DNA from: Brevinematales bacterium
GTDB lineage: Bacteria > Spirochaetota > Brevinematia > Brevinematales > Thermospiraceae
Assembly (NCBI GenBank): GCA_026417555.1
Contig: JAOADA010000002.1
Span: 234,244 to 298,243 of the forward strand
Direction of reading: 5' to 3'
DNA: 64,000 bases
Below the pieces are notes generated by a model. The model saw only the letters and a program-made list of their open reading frames with translations. It did not search any database and had not been told where the DNA came from. The position numbers and the translations under genes were made by a program. Positions 16,697 to 25,099 of the stretch are shown here, piece by piece. Each line of letters opens with the position of its first letter. Within the stretch, counting starts at the first letter, position 1.

Positions 16697-17749
16697 TTAT
16701 TCTAACACTTTCAACGCACGAAAATCCCTTTCCATAGCTTCCTGAGAAGAGTCGCTTTTTTTCTTCACGGAAATACCCTGAGAATACTTTTGTATGAGAG
16801 AAATCCTTGTTTCAAGAGAAGGATGCGTCGAAAAAAGGGAGAAAAACTCTTTTTCCTCTTCTTGTTGGAAAGAGCGCAAAAGCCTCTCCATTGCTCCAGG
16901 ATCAAATCCTTGTGAGATCAACCTGTTCACCGCATGCTTATCTGCTTGCATCTCAAAACCACGGCTATATCGCAAAACAAGGAGTTGTTCCCCTGTACCT
17001 AACAAAATCTGAGAGATATCATTTCCGCCACTGAGAAGGAGGAGAAAAAAACTCCCCACGTGTTGTCTCAGAATCATCTTGAGAGGATGATGGTACACAA
17101 GATGACCCTCCTCATGATAGAGAAGAGCCACTAATTCATCGGGATTTTCAAGAAGAGAAAACATCCTTTCCGTCACCAAAATATTCCCCCATGGGGTAGC
17201 AAAGGCATTCTCCACTGGCAAATCAATGACCATCACAGGAGGAAAATCCTCAGAGATATATTTTGCCACAAAAAGCTGAAGATTTCTCGAAGCTGTTTCA
17301 TTCACTCCCCAGGATGATACCTTTTCTTCCTCAAAGGAGGTCAAGATCTCCTGACTTCCTCTCTCCTGTCCCATCAGTATGTCCACCCCGACGTCCACAA
17401 GTACCGGTAATCCCAAAAACCAAAAGAGCACAATCCCCAGCCCAATGAGAGAGAAAAGCCAGACATGCCTTCTCAGGTCTCGCTTTCCAAACATCCGCCA
17501 AACCTCACGAAAAGTTCCCTCATCTGCGGAGAAGACAAAACTTCCCTGTCGTCCCTCCTCATGGAGAAGAATCACCTTCTCAGGTTTTGATCCCTCTGCG
17601 AGAGAGACCCTCGCTCTTGGCCACACAACCACACACACCTTCCCTTCATTATCTTCGTAAGAAACAGAGAGCTCACTCCCCTCAAAACGGATCTCTCCCG
17701 CATAGTCTCGCGAGGACTTCCCATCACGATACACGCCTTTGTATTGCAT
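16697..17749 (-). CDS. M48-family membrane metallopeptidase
   Basis: Protein of 350 residues. The N-terminal 90 residues form a small soluble domain, one membrane segment follows at about 95-118, and residues 140-330 form the M48 peptidase. The zinc motif is HEEGH (H212, E213, H216) and the third ligand is the glutamate in FEMQADKHA. THPSLETRI near the C-terminus is typical of M48 peptidases (HtpX/Oma1/BepA type). It follows a DUF898 gene by 21 bases; DUF898 (YjgN) and M48 genes are frequent neighbours, which suggests a shared membrane quality-control task. Confidence 0.9.
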   Translation of the reverse strand: MQYKGVYRDGKSSRDYAGEIRFEGSELSVSYEDNEGKVCVVVWPRARVSLAEGSKPEKVILLHEEGRQGSFVFSADEGTFREVWRMFGKRDLRRHVWLFSLIGLGIVLFWFLGLPVLVDVGVDILMGQERGSQEILTSFEEEKVSSWGVNETASRNLQLFVAKYISEDFPPVMVIDLPVENAFATPWGNILVTERMFSLLENPDELVALLYHEEGHLVYHHPLKMILRQHVGSFFLLLLSGGNDISQILLGTGEQLLVLRYSRGFEMQADKHAVNRLISQGFDPGAMERLLRSFQQEEEKEFFSLFSTHPSLETRISLIQKYSQGISVKKKSDSSQEAMERDFRALKVLE

Positions 17750-17770
17750 ACGTCATCCTTCGTTCTTAAC

Positions 17771-18739
17771 TTACAAAGGAAACACCCATCCCAACAACCC
17801 CTCTCCAAGATCAAAGAGACTGAATTCCACTTCTCCTCCCTTTTCCTCAGGATGCTGAACCAGAGACTGGGTGTCAATATCCCCATCAAGCGAAAGAGCA
17901 TTTACCCTGAGCTGCATCCATCCTGCGATAACCCAAGGAAGGGCTATCCCAAGTGTCACAACAAGCAAAAGAGTCCTTGTTATCCAAAAAAACAAAACCT
18001 TTCCCCCCGAAAGCTCGAGGGAAAAATACGCCCGTTTTCCCTCCTGCTCAAGATAGGTATGGGAAACATAAAACCGTGCCAGTCTCACATACCACCATGG
18101 GGTGTAGATGCCCAAAGTCAAAAGTGAAAAGACCACCCCTAACACGATCTCCCCAAACAACTCCGATCCATTCCCATCAAACCCAAGTGTCACATTCCCA
18201 ATCCCGATATGGTCATAGATATATTTGAGAACACCTACCGAAAACCACGCACTGTATATTCCCAATGTGATCATTGTCAAAAACAACCCCTTGAGGTAGA
18301 GGAAAAAAAGTTCTTTTTTCTTTCCTGTATAGGTCATACGGATGCCCTTCCAACTTAGCCGAGCAAACGTATACCGAAGCGCCCCATGCACAAAAATAGG
18401 AACCAATAACACAAGCAAGAGAACAAACCCTACGGAAAAGACAATTAACATCTTTGCATATACCAGGGACGTAGTAGCGAGGTACGACGCAAGAAAAAGG
18501 AGAACAAGAAGAATGATAATAAGAAAAAAAACTTTGACTATTCCCCAAAAAAGCTCTCCTCCTTTGCCATGAAACTCAAAGGGCTCTCCATCAAACTCCA
18601 CATGCCCTGCCATGTACTTCAGATACCGTACTTTTGCCCACGGAGCATAAATACCAAACGAAACCATTGACAACACAAAATTCAGAAGAAAAATACCAAA
18701 AATGTCCCCTCCCTTCCCTGTAAAGGCTACACTTTTCAT
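17771..18739 (-). CDS. DUF898 (YjgN-like) membrane protein
   Basis: Polytopic protein of 322 residues. A sequence unit is repeated three times: FTGKGGDIFGI...FGIYAPWAKVRYLKYM, YTGKKKELFFLYLKGLFLTMITLGIYSAWF and FDGNGSELFGE...LTLGIYTPWWYVRLARF. This repeat, with its GIYxxWxxVRxxRY signature after each membrane helix, defines DUF898. Function is unknown; the neighbouring M48 peptidase hints at a membrane-protease partner. A GGGAGGA site precedes the start. Confidence 0.9.
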   Translation of the reverse strand: MKSVAFTGKGGDIFGIFLLNFVLSMVSFGIYAPWAKVRYLKYMAGHVEFDGEPFEFHGKGGELFWGIVKVFFLIIILLVLLFLASYLATTSLVYAKMLIVFSVGFVLLLVLLVPIFVHGALRYTFARLSWKGIRMTYTGKKKELFFLYLKGLFLTMITLGIYSAWFSVGVLKYIYDHIGIGNVTLGFDGNGSELFGEIVLGVVFSLLTLGIYTPWWYVRLARFYVSHTYLEQEGKRAYFSLELSGGKVLFFWITRTLLLVVTLGIALPWVIAGWMQLRVNALSLDGDIDTQSLVQHPEEKGGEVEFSLFDLGEGLLGWVFPL

Positions 18740-18798
18740 TTTTCCTCCCTCCTTCTCTTTTTTTCATTATAAGAAAAAAAATATTTTTTGCAAGTCAT

Positions 18799-19962
18799 TT
18801 ACTTATTTTTCACAATTTTTTTTACAATCATCCATCCTATTATTCCTAGGCACAATGCCCCCATTCCTACAAAAATGCTCGCTGTTGACACACTATCTCC
18901 TAAAAAGCCAAGTGCCGTTGAAAAGAAAAGTCCTCCCAAGGTATAAAAACCAATAAAAACACTATTAGTAATATACTTCTCCTCTTCTCTTCCCTTTTTT
19001 ACCACAAGAGCACTCAACGTAGGATAAAGTACCGTATGGGCCACCCCATACATCATTCCTGTCAAAGCCACCTGCAAAGGCCAGAAAACAAGCGCCATGT
19101 TCCACAGAGAAAGAGAGGCTACTGCGAAGCCTCCCAAAAGAAGCCAAAAAGAAGAGATACCATCTAACCAAGACGCAAAAAGAAAGCGACACCCTATAGC
19201 TACGATAGAGTATACGGTAAAATACATCGTAAGCGAAGAGGAACCAAACCTTTCCAAGGTTTGCTGAGGGATAAATGTTCCCAACGTCGCAAATGCTCCT
19301 CCCAGAACCATTCCCATAATCAATTCTGATATGACCTGCCTTCTTCTCAAGACATCCCCGAGGTGATGGGCATGGTGGCTTTCTTTTTTCCAGGGCTTTT
19401 CTTTGATCATCCCCACTAATAGCAACGCAAGAAGGGTGAAACCTGCTCCCAACAAAAAAAGCCCCTGGGGGGCCGCCTTCATCACATGGCTTCCCAACCA
19501 AGCACAAAAGGGGTTGGAAAGTATCCCCGAGATACCAAAAAGGGCAATTCCTCCTGTGCGTTTTTCCTGGGGAAGTACATCAAAAGCCAGGGCAGCGTTG
19601 GCAGTGAATCCTACGGCATAGGAGAGAGAGGTCATAATTCTCCACAAGATAAGCAAAGAAACATCCCACCCTGAAAAAAACATTCCCACATACCCTATAC
19701 ATGCCAGGCCATAGGAAAAGATCATCATGTTCTTTTTGCCAACTTTTTCAACGACTGGCAGAAGAAATATCACAAAAATCACAAGACCAAAGACATGGAT
19801 ATTCATAAAAAAACCTGTGAAAGAACGGCTCATCCCTCGGTAAAAAAAGTACTCTGGCAGATTATTCAAAGCTGCATGACTTGCAAAAGAGAAAAAATTT
19901 AGCACAAAAAGCACCCAAAAATCCTTATTCTCAAAGAGAAAACCACGAGGTGTTGTGTTCAT
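18799..19962 (-). CDS. MFS transporter in the thiamine operon
   Basis: Major facilitator of 387 residues with twelve predicted membrane helices and a loop motif-A-like region (LLPVVEKVGKKNMM) after helix 2. The start was set at the ATG 3 bases after the thiH stop; a TTG seven codons earlier is also in frame. As the third gene behind a TPP riboswitch and thiG/thiH it is probably controlled by thiamine pyrophosphate, so import of thiamine or a precursor (such as the thiazole or pyrimidine moiety) is the best guess. The sequence itself does not reveal the substrate. Confidence 0.82.
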   Translation of the reverse strand: MNTTPRGFLFENKDFWVLFVLNFFSFASHAALNNLPEYFFYRGMSRSFTGFFMNIHVFGLVIFVIFLLPVVEKVGKKNMMIFSYGLACIGYVGMFFSGWDVSLLILWRIMTSLSYAVGFTANAALAFDVLPQEKRTGGIALFGISGILSNPFCAWLGSHVMKAAPQGLFLLGAGFTLLALLLVGMIKEKPWKKESHHAHHLGDVLRRRQVISELIMGMVLGGAFATLGTFIPQQTLERFGSSSLTMYFTVYSIVAIGCRFLFASWLDGISSFWLLLGGFAVASLSLWNMALVFWPLQVALTGMMYGVAHTVLYPTLSALVVKKGREEEKYITNSVFIGFYTLGGLFFSTALGFLGDSVSTASIFVGMGALCLGIIGWMIVKKIVKNK

Positions 19963-19964
19963 CT

Positions 19965-21071
19965 TTATATCGCGCCTACCCAATCTTTGAAGACGGGATC
20001 AAATCCCTTATGTGCGATCACCCTTTTCATTTCTTCTACACTTCGTGTATCCGCAACCTCAAATTGAGGGATATGGCAAGGTTTTTCGGTGTATCCTCCA
20101 ACCTCGGTATGAGACTCAGCGGAAACCTTTGTTACCCCGAGAGGAATCACAATGTCCCTCATGTAGGGTCTTTCACGGGTAGAGAGCGTTATCCCCACCG
20201 TGGGAAAAAAGATCCGAAAAGCCAAGAGATACTGAACAAAACGTCGATCCGAGAGGGTGTATTTGGGGACAAAGTCACCCTCGGCTGGATTCATTCTCGG
20301 AAGAGAAACCCCCCATTCTACTTCTGGATAATATTTTTTGAGAGTCATAAGGTGCATGGCCGTCCAGAAGGCATCATGAAGAGGATCAGCAAGTCCGTAG
20401 AGAGCCCCTATTGTAATCCACCGCAAACCTGCCATGGCTCCTCTTTCTGGAGTTTCAAGACGCCAGAGATAATCCTTTTTGGGTCCTGTGGGATGAACCT
20501 CATCATAGATCTTTCTCTCATACGTCTCTTGATAAATAGTCAAACCATCAAGACCGACCTGTTTTAGCCGAACATACTCGTCTGTTTTCAGAGGATACAC
20601 CTCGAGGGCTAATGAATCAAACATAGGGTGAAGTACACGAAGCATGTCCTCAAAAAATTCCACTGGGGTTATCGAGGGGGCATCCCCTGTCAAAAGGAGA
20701 ACATGTCGAAACCCTTTGGAAGAAAGGACTTCTCCATTCTTTCTGATCTCTTCTAAGGAGAGTTTTGTCCTCGCAAAGGTGTTTTGTGCTCGAAACCCAC
20801 AATACACACAGCGGTTTTGACAATAATCCGAGACATAGAGTGGGGCAAAAAGGAGAATAGCCCTTCCAAAATGCTTTGCTGTTATTTTTTGAGAGAGGAT
20901 AGCCATATCTTCAAGAAAGGCTTCTGCGGCGGGGGAGAGAAGACAGAGAAAATCCTCTGGTGTCAACCGTTCTTTTCTCAAGACCCTCTGGACATCTTCT
21001 TTTTTCACACGAGAAACCACACTTTCAATATCATAGGTAAGCCAGGAAAGAAACGCCTCTGTTGCTTTCAT
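19965..21071 (-). CDS. thiH: 2-iminoacetate synthase (tyrosine lyase) ThiH
   Basis: Radical SAM enzyme of 368 residues that cleaves tyrosine to dehydroglycine and p-cresol for thiazole formation. The cluster cysteines are C84, C88 and C91 in DYCQNRCVYCGF, followed by a ThiH-type pattern (LTGDAP, YQETYERKIYDEVHPTGPKKDY). It starts 8 bases after the thiG stop. Use of ThiH rather than the oxygen-dependent ThiO fits an anaerobe. Confidence 0.96.
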   Translation of the reverse strand: MKATEAFLSWLTYDIESVVSRVKKEDVQRVLRKERLTPEDFLCLLSPAAEAFLEDMAILSQKITAKHFGRAILLFAPLYVSDYCQNRCVYCGFRAQNTFARTKLSLEEIRKNGEVLSSKGFRHVLLLTGDAPSITPVEFFEDMLRVLHPMFDSLALEVYPLKTDEYVRLKQVGLDGLTIYQETYERKIYDEVHPTGPKKDYLWRLETPERGAMAGLRWITIGALYGLADPLHDAFWTAMHLMTLKKYYPEVEWGVSLPRMNPAEGDFVPKYTLSDRRFVQYLLAFRIFFPTVGITLSTRERPYMRDIVIPLGVTKVSAESHTEVGGYTEKPCHIPQFEVADTRSVEEMKRVIAHKGFDPVFKDWVGAI

Positions 21072-21079
21072 AGCTATTC

Positions 21080-21847
21080 CTACGACAAAAGTCCGGAAAG
21101 GGGTGAGCTTGCTTGGGCATACCGACTTTCCTCTTGTTTTTGGCAAAGATACGAGATACGTCCAGCCTCTACCGCGAGAGAAAAAGCCTTGGCTGTAGCG
21201 ACTGGATCAACACTCGTGGCAATGGCTGTATTCACAAGGACAGCATCTGCCCCTATTTCCATAGCTTCGGCAGCATGAGAGGGTTTGCCAATCCCCGCAT
21301 CCACAATAATGGGAAGATCAATCTTCTCAATAAGCATGGCAATAAGATCCTTTGTTCGTAATCCTCGGTGGGAACCAATAGGAGATCCCAAGGGCATCAC
21401 AGCCGCCGCTCCTGCATCCACCAGTTTTTGTGCGACAATGAGATCAGGCATGACATAAGGAAGGACAACAAAGCCCTCTTTTGCGAGAACAGCGGTGGCT
21501 TTTATTGTCTCTTCATTGTCAGGCATAAGGTAATCCATTTCATGGATAATCTCAATTTTGACAAAGTTTCCACAACCAGCTTCTCGAGCCAATCGGGCAA
21601 TACGTACAGCCTCTTCAGCATTTCTGGCCCCGGAGGTGTTGGGTAATATCACCACATGCTCCGGGATATACGAGAGGATATTCTCTTCCGGGCGAGAGAG
21701 ATTGACTCGACGAAGGGCAACAGTGATCATTTCTGTTCCACTCGCCTTCACAATATCCGGCAGAAGAGAAGAAGAAGGCAGTTTTCCCGTCCCGACAAAG
21801 AGACGACACGAAAATGATTTTCCTCCGATGATCAAAGGAGTATCCAT
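21080..21847 (-). CDS. thiG: Thiazole synthase ThiG
   Basis: TIM-barrel enzyme of 255 residues joining 1-deoxyxylulose 5-phosphate, dehydroglycine and ThiS thiocarboxylate sulfur into the thiamine thiazole. The Schiff-base lysine is K97 in [19 protein letters not shown] and [21 protein letters not shown] are family motifs. It is the first gene after a TPP riboswitch. The ThiS it needs is not in this operon but at 8963-9163. Confidence 0.97.
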   Translation of the reverse strand: MDTPLIIGGKSFSCRLFVGTGKLPSSSLLPDIVKASGTEMITVALRRVNLSRPEENILSYIPEHVVILPNTSGARNAEEAVRIARLAREAGCGNFVKIEIIHEMDYLMPDNEETIKATAVLAKEGFVVLPYVMPDLIVAQKLVDAGAAAVMPLGSPIGSHRGLRTKDLIAMLIEKIDLPIIVDAGIGKPSHAAEAMEIGADAVLVNTAIATSVDPVATAKAFSLAVEAGRISYLCQKQEESRYAQASSPLSGLLS

Positions 21848-21866
21848 TCCTCACCTCCCACATGGT

Positions 21867-21960
21867 CGCTGGGGAGGGCGCTTTCCTTCGCCGGTATGAC
21901 CCGGATCAGGTTCGAGGGTTGGGAGAGAACTCCCTCTCAGCCTCGTAGGCACCCCTAGCG
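21867..21960 (-). promoter_or_regulatory. TPP riboswitch (THI element)
   Basis: The minus strand has the whole conserved core: GGGGTGC, CTGAGA, GAACCTGATC, GGGTCATACCGGCGAAGGAAA and a closing P1 stem CGCTAGGGG / CCCCAGCG. A CCCTCCCC segment at its 3' end is complementary to the GGGAGG of the thiG ribosome-binding site about 20 bases later, so control is probably at translation. Confidence 0.97.
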
Positions 21961-21967
21961 TACCTAT

Positions 21968-21996
21968 AGTATAAGAAAGAACATTTTCCCCGTCAA
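21968..21996 (-). promoter_or_regulatory. Promoter of the thiG operon
   Basis: TTGACG (21991-21996), 17 bases, TATACT (21968-21973) on the minus strand, directly upstream of the TPP riboswitch. Confidence 0.8.
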
Positions 21997-22389
21997 GAAA
22001 AGCCATCTTTCTTGTGGAAGGGGTATACCCATTTTTCAAGATCTTTTTCTAGGCCAATAGTCACAGAGAAAGCCAGGAGAAGATGACACTCTCTTTGTCT
22101 CGAAGAATACCTATTTATCTTTTGATCAAAACGTGAGGTAACGTTTTTTTCAAGGAAAAAGCCTGGGTATAGAATCAAAAGGTTTTTCTCTTTGGGAGAA
22201 GAAGGTGACTACGAGAAATATGCCCTCCCCTTTTCTCAAAAGAAGGGGATTTCTTTTTTGCCTTGCTTTGGAGAGTTTTGAACAACGTGGCAATACGAGA
22301 GAAAAGGTGTCCCTCGCATCTCAGGAGAATGGTATACACAAGGAAGATGTTTCATCCGTGCCAAGGCTTTGTGTATGGATTTAAAAAAA
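21997..22389. other. Intergenic region without recognised features
   Basis: About 390 bases between the thiamine promoter and the permease terminator. Open frames here are short and resemble no family; no RNA motif or repeat was recognised. Confidence 0.6.
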
Positions 22390-22417
22390 ATCTCCCCCTC
22401 AGTAATGAGGGGGAGAT
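22390..22417. terminator. Terminator after the purine permease gene
   Basis: A 12-bp perfect stem (ATCTCCCCCTCA / TGAGGGGGAGAT) with a 4-base loop. On the minus strand it is followed by seven or more T residues; a T-run on the plus side means it could work both ways. Confidence 0.9.
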
Positions 22418-22430
22418 GACTTTTTTTGAA

Positions 22431-23756
22431 CTAAAAGAAAAGAATCATTATCGCGAGGATATCAATCACATAGAGCATAGGATGGATCTCTTTTATCTTG
22501 CCAGTAAAAAGCTTGATAAGCGTATAGATCAAAAATCCCCACACAATTCCTTGGGTGATAGAGTAGGTGAGGGGGATAAGGAGAAGAGACATAAATGCTG
22601 GTATGGTTTCTTCAAAATTATTCCAGTCAATTTGCAGAAGCGGCTTCATCATAAAGGCACCTACAATCACAAGGATAGGTGCGGTAGCCACAGCAGGAAC
22701 AAAGCTCAAGAGAGGACTTAAAAACATAAAGGGAAGAAACAAAAGCCCCGTGACAATTGCCGTTAATCCTGTTCTTCCTCCTTCTTCAATGCCGGCGGCG
22801 GATTCAATGTAGGTTGTTCCTGAGGAAGTTCCAAAAAGCCCAGATATCGTGGTGGAAATAGCATCTACAAGGAGTGCCTTTTTTGCATGAAGGGGTTGTC
22901 CGTCTTTATCCACAAGACCAGAAACCTGGGCTATTCCCATAAACGTAGAAATGGAATCAAACATATCCGTAAAGAGAAGGGAAAAGATCGGTCCAATCAT
23001 AGAAAGCTGGAGTGCTCCTACAAGATCAAGCTTCAGAAAGACATCCAATTTGGGAAGAGAGACAAGGGAAGTAGGGAGCTGAACAAGTGGCTTCTCAAGC
23101 CACCCATACTTCAATCCAAGGACAGAGACCCCAAGTGCGGCAAGGGAAGTGATCACAATACCGAGGATGAGGGCACCTTTAACTCTTCGGATAACCAAGA
23201 TAGAGGTTATTACGAGTCCGAACACAAAAAGAAGTGTTTGGGCATTTATCCCCCCAAAACCTACCAATGTTGCTTCCTGAGACACAATAAATCCCACAGA
23301 TTTAAACCCTATCAATGTAAGAAAAAGACCAATACCAGCCGCTACTCCATAACGGATCGTCTTGGGAACAGCGTGCAAGATCCAAAGACGCACAGGGAGA
23401 ATAGACAAAAGAATGAAAATAATTCCGGAAAGAAATACTGCTCCCAAAGCTGTTTGCCAACTCATTCCCATACCCAGTACAAGACTAAAGGTAAAAAAGG
23501 CATTGATTCCCATACCAGGAGCAAGAGCATAGGGAAGATTGGCATACAATCCCATCAAGATACTTGAAATCGACGAGACCAACACCGTTGCAAGGAGCAC
23601 ACCGCTAAAATCCATTCCCGCATTTGAGAGAATCTGCGGATTGACCACAATGATATACGCCATGGTCAGAAAAGTAGAAATACCAGCAAGAACCTCTCCT
23701 ACCACCGAGCTTTTTCTTTTTGAAAGCTCAAAAAACCTATCCAAGGCCTTCTCCAT
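22431..23756 (-). CDS. NCS2-family nucleobase permease (AzgA-like)
   Basis: Inner-membrane transporter of 441 residues with about twelve to fourteen helices. The N-terminal GEVLAGISTFLTMAYIIVVNPQIL and PGMGINAFFTF, and the later GTSSGTTYIESAAGIEEGGRTGLTA, are signatures of the AzgA-like branch, which imports adenine, guanine or hypoxanthine by proton symport. The start was set at the ATG with GGAGGATAT before it. It is a single-gene unit with its own promoter and terminator; no purine riboswitch was found in its leader. Confidence 0.93.
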   Translation of the reverse strand: MEKALDRFFELSKRKSSVVGEVLAGISTFLTMAYIIVVNPQILSNAGMDFSGVLLATVLVSSISSILMGLYANLPYALAPGMGINAFFTFSLVLGMGMSWQTALGAVFLSGIIFILLSILPVRLWILHAVPKTIRYGVAAGIGLFLTLIGFKSVGFIVSQEATLVGFGGINAQTLLFVFGLVITSILVIRRVKGALILGIVITSLAALGVSVLGLKYGWLEKPLVQLPTSLVSLPKLDVFLKLDLVGALQLSMIGPIFSLLFTDMFDSISTFMGIAQVSGLVDKDGQPLHAKKALLVDAISTTISGLFGTSSGTTYIESAAGIEEGGRTGLTAIVTGLLFLPFMFLSPLLSFVPAVATAPILVIVGAFMMKPLLQIDWNNFEETIPAFMSLLLIPLTYSITQGIVWGFLIYTLIKLFTGKIKEIHPMLYVIDILAIMILFF

Positions 23757-23785
23757 ATATCCTCCTTCTCTTTTCAGGATGAAAT

Positions 23786-23814
23786 ATTGTAATGAAAAAA
23801 ACTCTTTCTGTAAA
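23786..23814 (-). promoter_or_regulatory. Promoter of the purine permease gene
   Basis: TTTACA (23809-23814), 17 bases, TACAAT (23786-23791) on the minus strand. Confidence 0.65.
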
Positions 23815-23984
23815 CCTTTTTTTCTCAAAAATGTTGTATTTCAGAGGATCCATGAGGGAGTGAAAAGATCATCTTTTTTGAAAGAGGGCTCCTAGAGAGA
23901 AGTGTCTCACCCGGATTGGGGTTTTCTTACTGTATTTTTTCACGGGGCAAGAGAAGGGCTTCTCAAGGAAAATGCGGTATTTTT

Positions 23985-24443
23985 TCAGATCTCTACCCCT
24001 TTCCATGTGAGATAAGCCACGAGACGAGGTTTGTCCCCAGAAAAGGAGATGGCTGCCAATGAGGGGGGCTGGAACTCAATTGTGGCCTGTCCTCCCGTGA
24101 GGGAAAAAAGGGCTTCTTTGAGGTCTGGCATGTGTCCTACAATGATGATGTCTTTCTTTTTGTCATCAAGCGAGAGGCCGGATCCATCCCACCCTGGTTC
24201 AAAGAGGGGGTTTTTCACCACCTCGAGTTTCCAGATATCTCCAAAGATAGCGGCTGTCTGATAAGCCCTCAGGTAAGGCGAGGTGTAGAGTAGGGGGTTT
24301 TTGAGTTTTTCTCTCAGAAAACGACTTCCCTTGGCAAGCTTTTTTGTCCTTTCTTTGCCCTCTTCTGTAAGGGGGCGGTCGTTATCCGGTCCGTTCCATT
24401 CATTCACATCAACAGCTTTTCCATGTCGAATGAGGATGATCAT
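23985..24443 (-). CDS. SixA-like histidine phosphatase
   Basis: Protein of 152 residues of the branch-2-like histidine phosphatase superfamily. The phosphate pocket is RHGKA at residues 6-10, the arginine lies in SPYLRAYQTA, and the second histidine is in IIVGHMPDL. SixA enzymes remove phosphate from phosphohistidine on signalling proteins or PTS components; with an HPr/NtrY operon in this genome such a role is possible. It starts 2 bases after the YjbQ gene. Confidence 0.88.
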   Translation of the reverse strand: MIILIRHGKAVDVNEWNGPDNDRPLTEEGKERTKKLAKGSRFLREKLKNPLLYTSPYLRAYQTAAIFGDIWKLEVVKNPLFEPGWDGSGLSLDDKKKDIIIVGHMPDLKEALFSLTGGQATIEFQPPSLAAISFSGDKPRLVAYLTWKGVEI

Positions 24444-24445
24444 AT

Positions 24446-24862
24446 CTATTCTCCTATGATCTTGATAAGTACCCGTTTTCGTCTTTGGCCATCAAACTCC
24501 CCATAGAAAATACGCTCCCAGGGGCCGAGGTCAAGTCTACCCTGGGTAATAGCTACTACCACCTCTCTTCCCATGATTTGGCGTTTGAGGTGAGCATCGC
24601 CATTGTCTTCTCCGGTGAGGTTGTGTTGATAGAGGGAAGGGGTATGAGGGGCAATCTTCTCAAGCCAGTGTTTGTAATCCTCATGGAGCCCCCTCTCATT
24701 GTCGTTGATGAAAACACTTGCGGTAATGTGCATTGCATTGACAAGACATAGCCCCTCTTGGATGCCGGACTCAACCACAGCCCTTTCTACCTCTTCTGTG
24801 ATATGGACAAACTCTATTCGGTTTTTGGTGCAAAACCACAGTTCTTTTCGATAAGACTTCAT
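24446..24862 (-). CDS. yjbQ: YjbQ / UPF0047 family protein
   Basis: Protein of 138 residues. Conserved histidines appear in [42 protein letters not shown] and [21 protein letters not shown], all hallmark segments of UPF0047. Some members have weak thiamine-phosphate synthase activity, but the main role is uncertain. Given thiG/thiH in this genome and no thiE in the window, a thiamine link is tempting but unproven. It is translated with the SixA-like gene downstream. Confidence 0.93.
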   Translation of the reverse strand: MKSYRKELWFCTKNRIEFVHITEEVERAVVESGIQEGLCLVNAMHITASVFINDNERGLHEDYKHWLEKIAPHTPSLYQHNLTGEDNGDAHLKRQIMGREVVVAITQGRLDLGPWERIFYGEFDGQRRKRVLIKIIGE

Positions 24863-24882
24863 GGTTACTCCTTTGAGTGATA

Positions 24883-24910
24883 AGTATACCACATTTTTTA
24901 AAAAAATCAA
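24883..24910 (-). promoter_or_regulatory. Promoter of the yjbQ-sixA pair
   Basis: TTGATT (24905-24910), 16 bases, TATACT (24883-24888) on the minus strand, 20 bases before the start codon. Confidence 0.7.
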
Positions 24911-25067
24911 GTTTCATCTCTCGTTTCTTGCACACGGGGAAAAAAGAAACATTCCTGTTGCGTGGCAAAAGGCTCACAGGAAAGGGTATCGTTCACCGGT
25001 CTCCGGCTCTCACCTTTTTGGGGAAAAGGGGGTGGGGGTTCTAGTGGCATTTTCCTTGGGTTTTCGC

Positions 25068-25073
25068 TATAAT
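25068..25073 (+). promoter_or_regulatory. -10 box of hisD
   Basis: A consensus TATAAT lies 26 bases before the hisD start. The -35 region (TGGCAT at 25045-25050) is weak. Confidence 0.45.
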
Positions 25074-25099
25074 AGTGGGGAGAAAAGAAGGAGTTAACC

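Noticed and set aside
22263-23895. Several plus-strand open frames across the permease gene
   Set aside because: Low-complexity, Lys/Ser-rich shadows of the minus-strand permease; no ribosome sites and no family similarity.
23757-23984. Search for a purine riboswitch before the purine permease gene
   Set aside because: The conserved purine-aptamer loops are absent; only a housekeeping promoter and ribosome site are seen.
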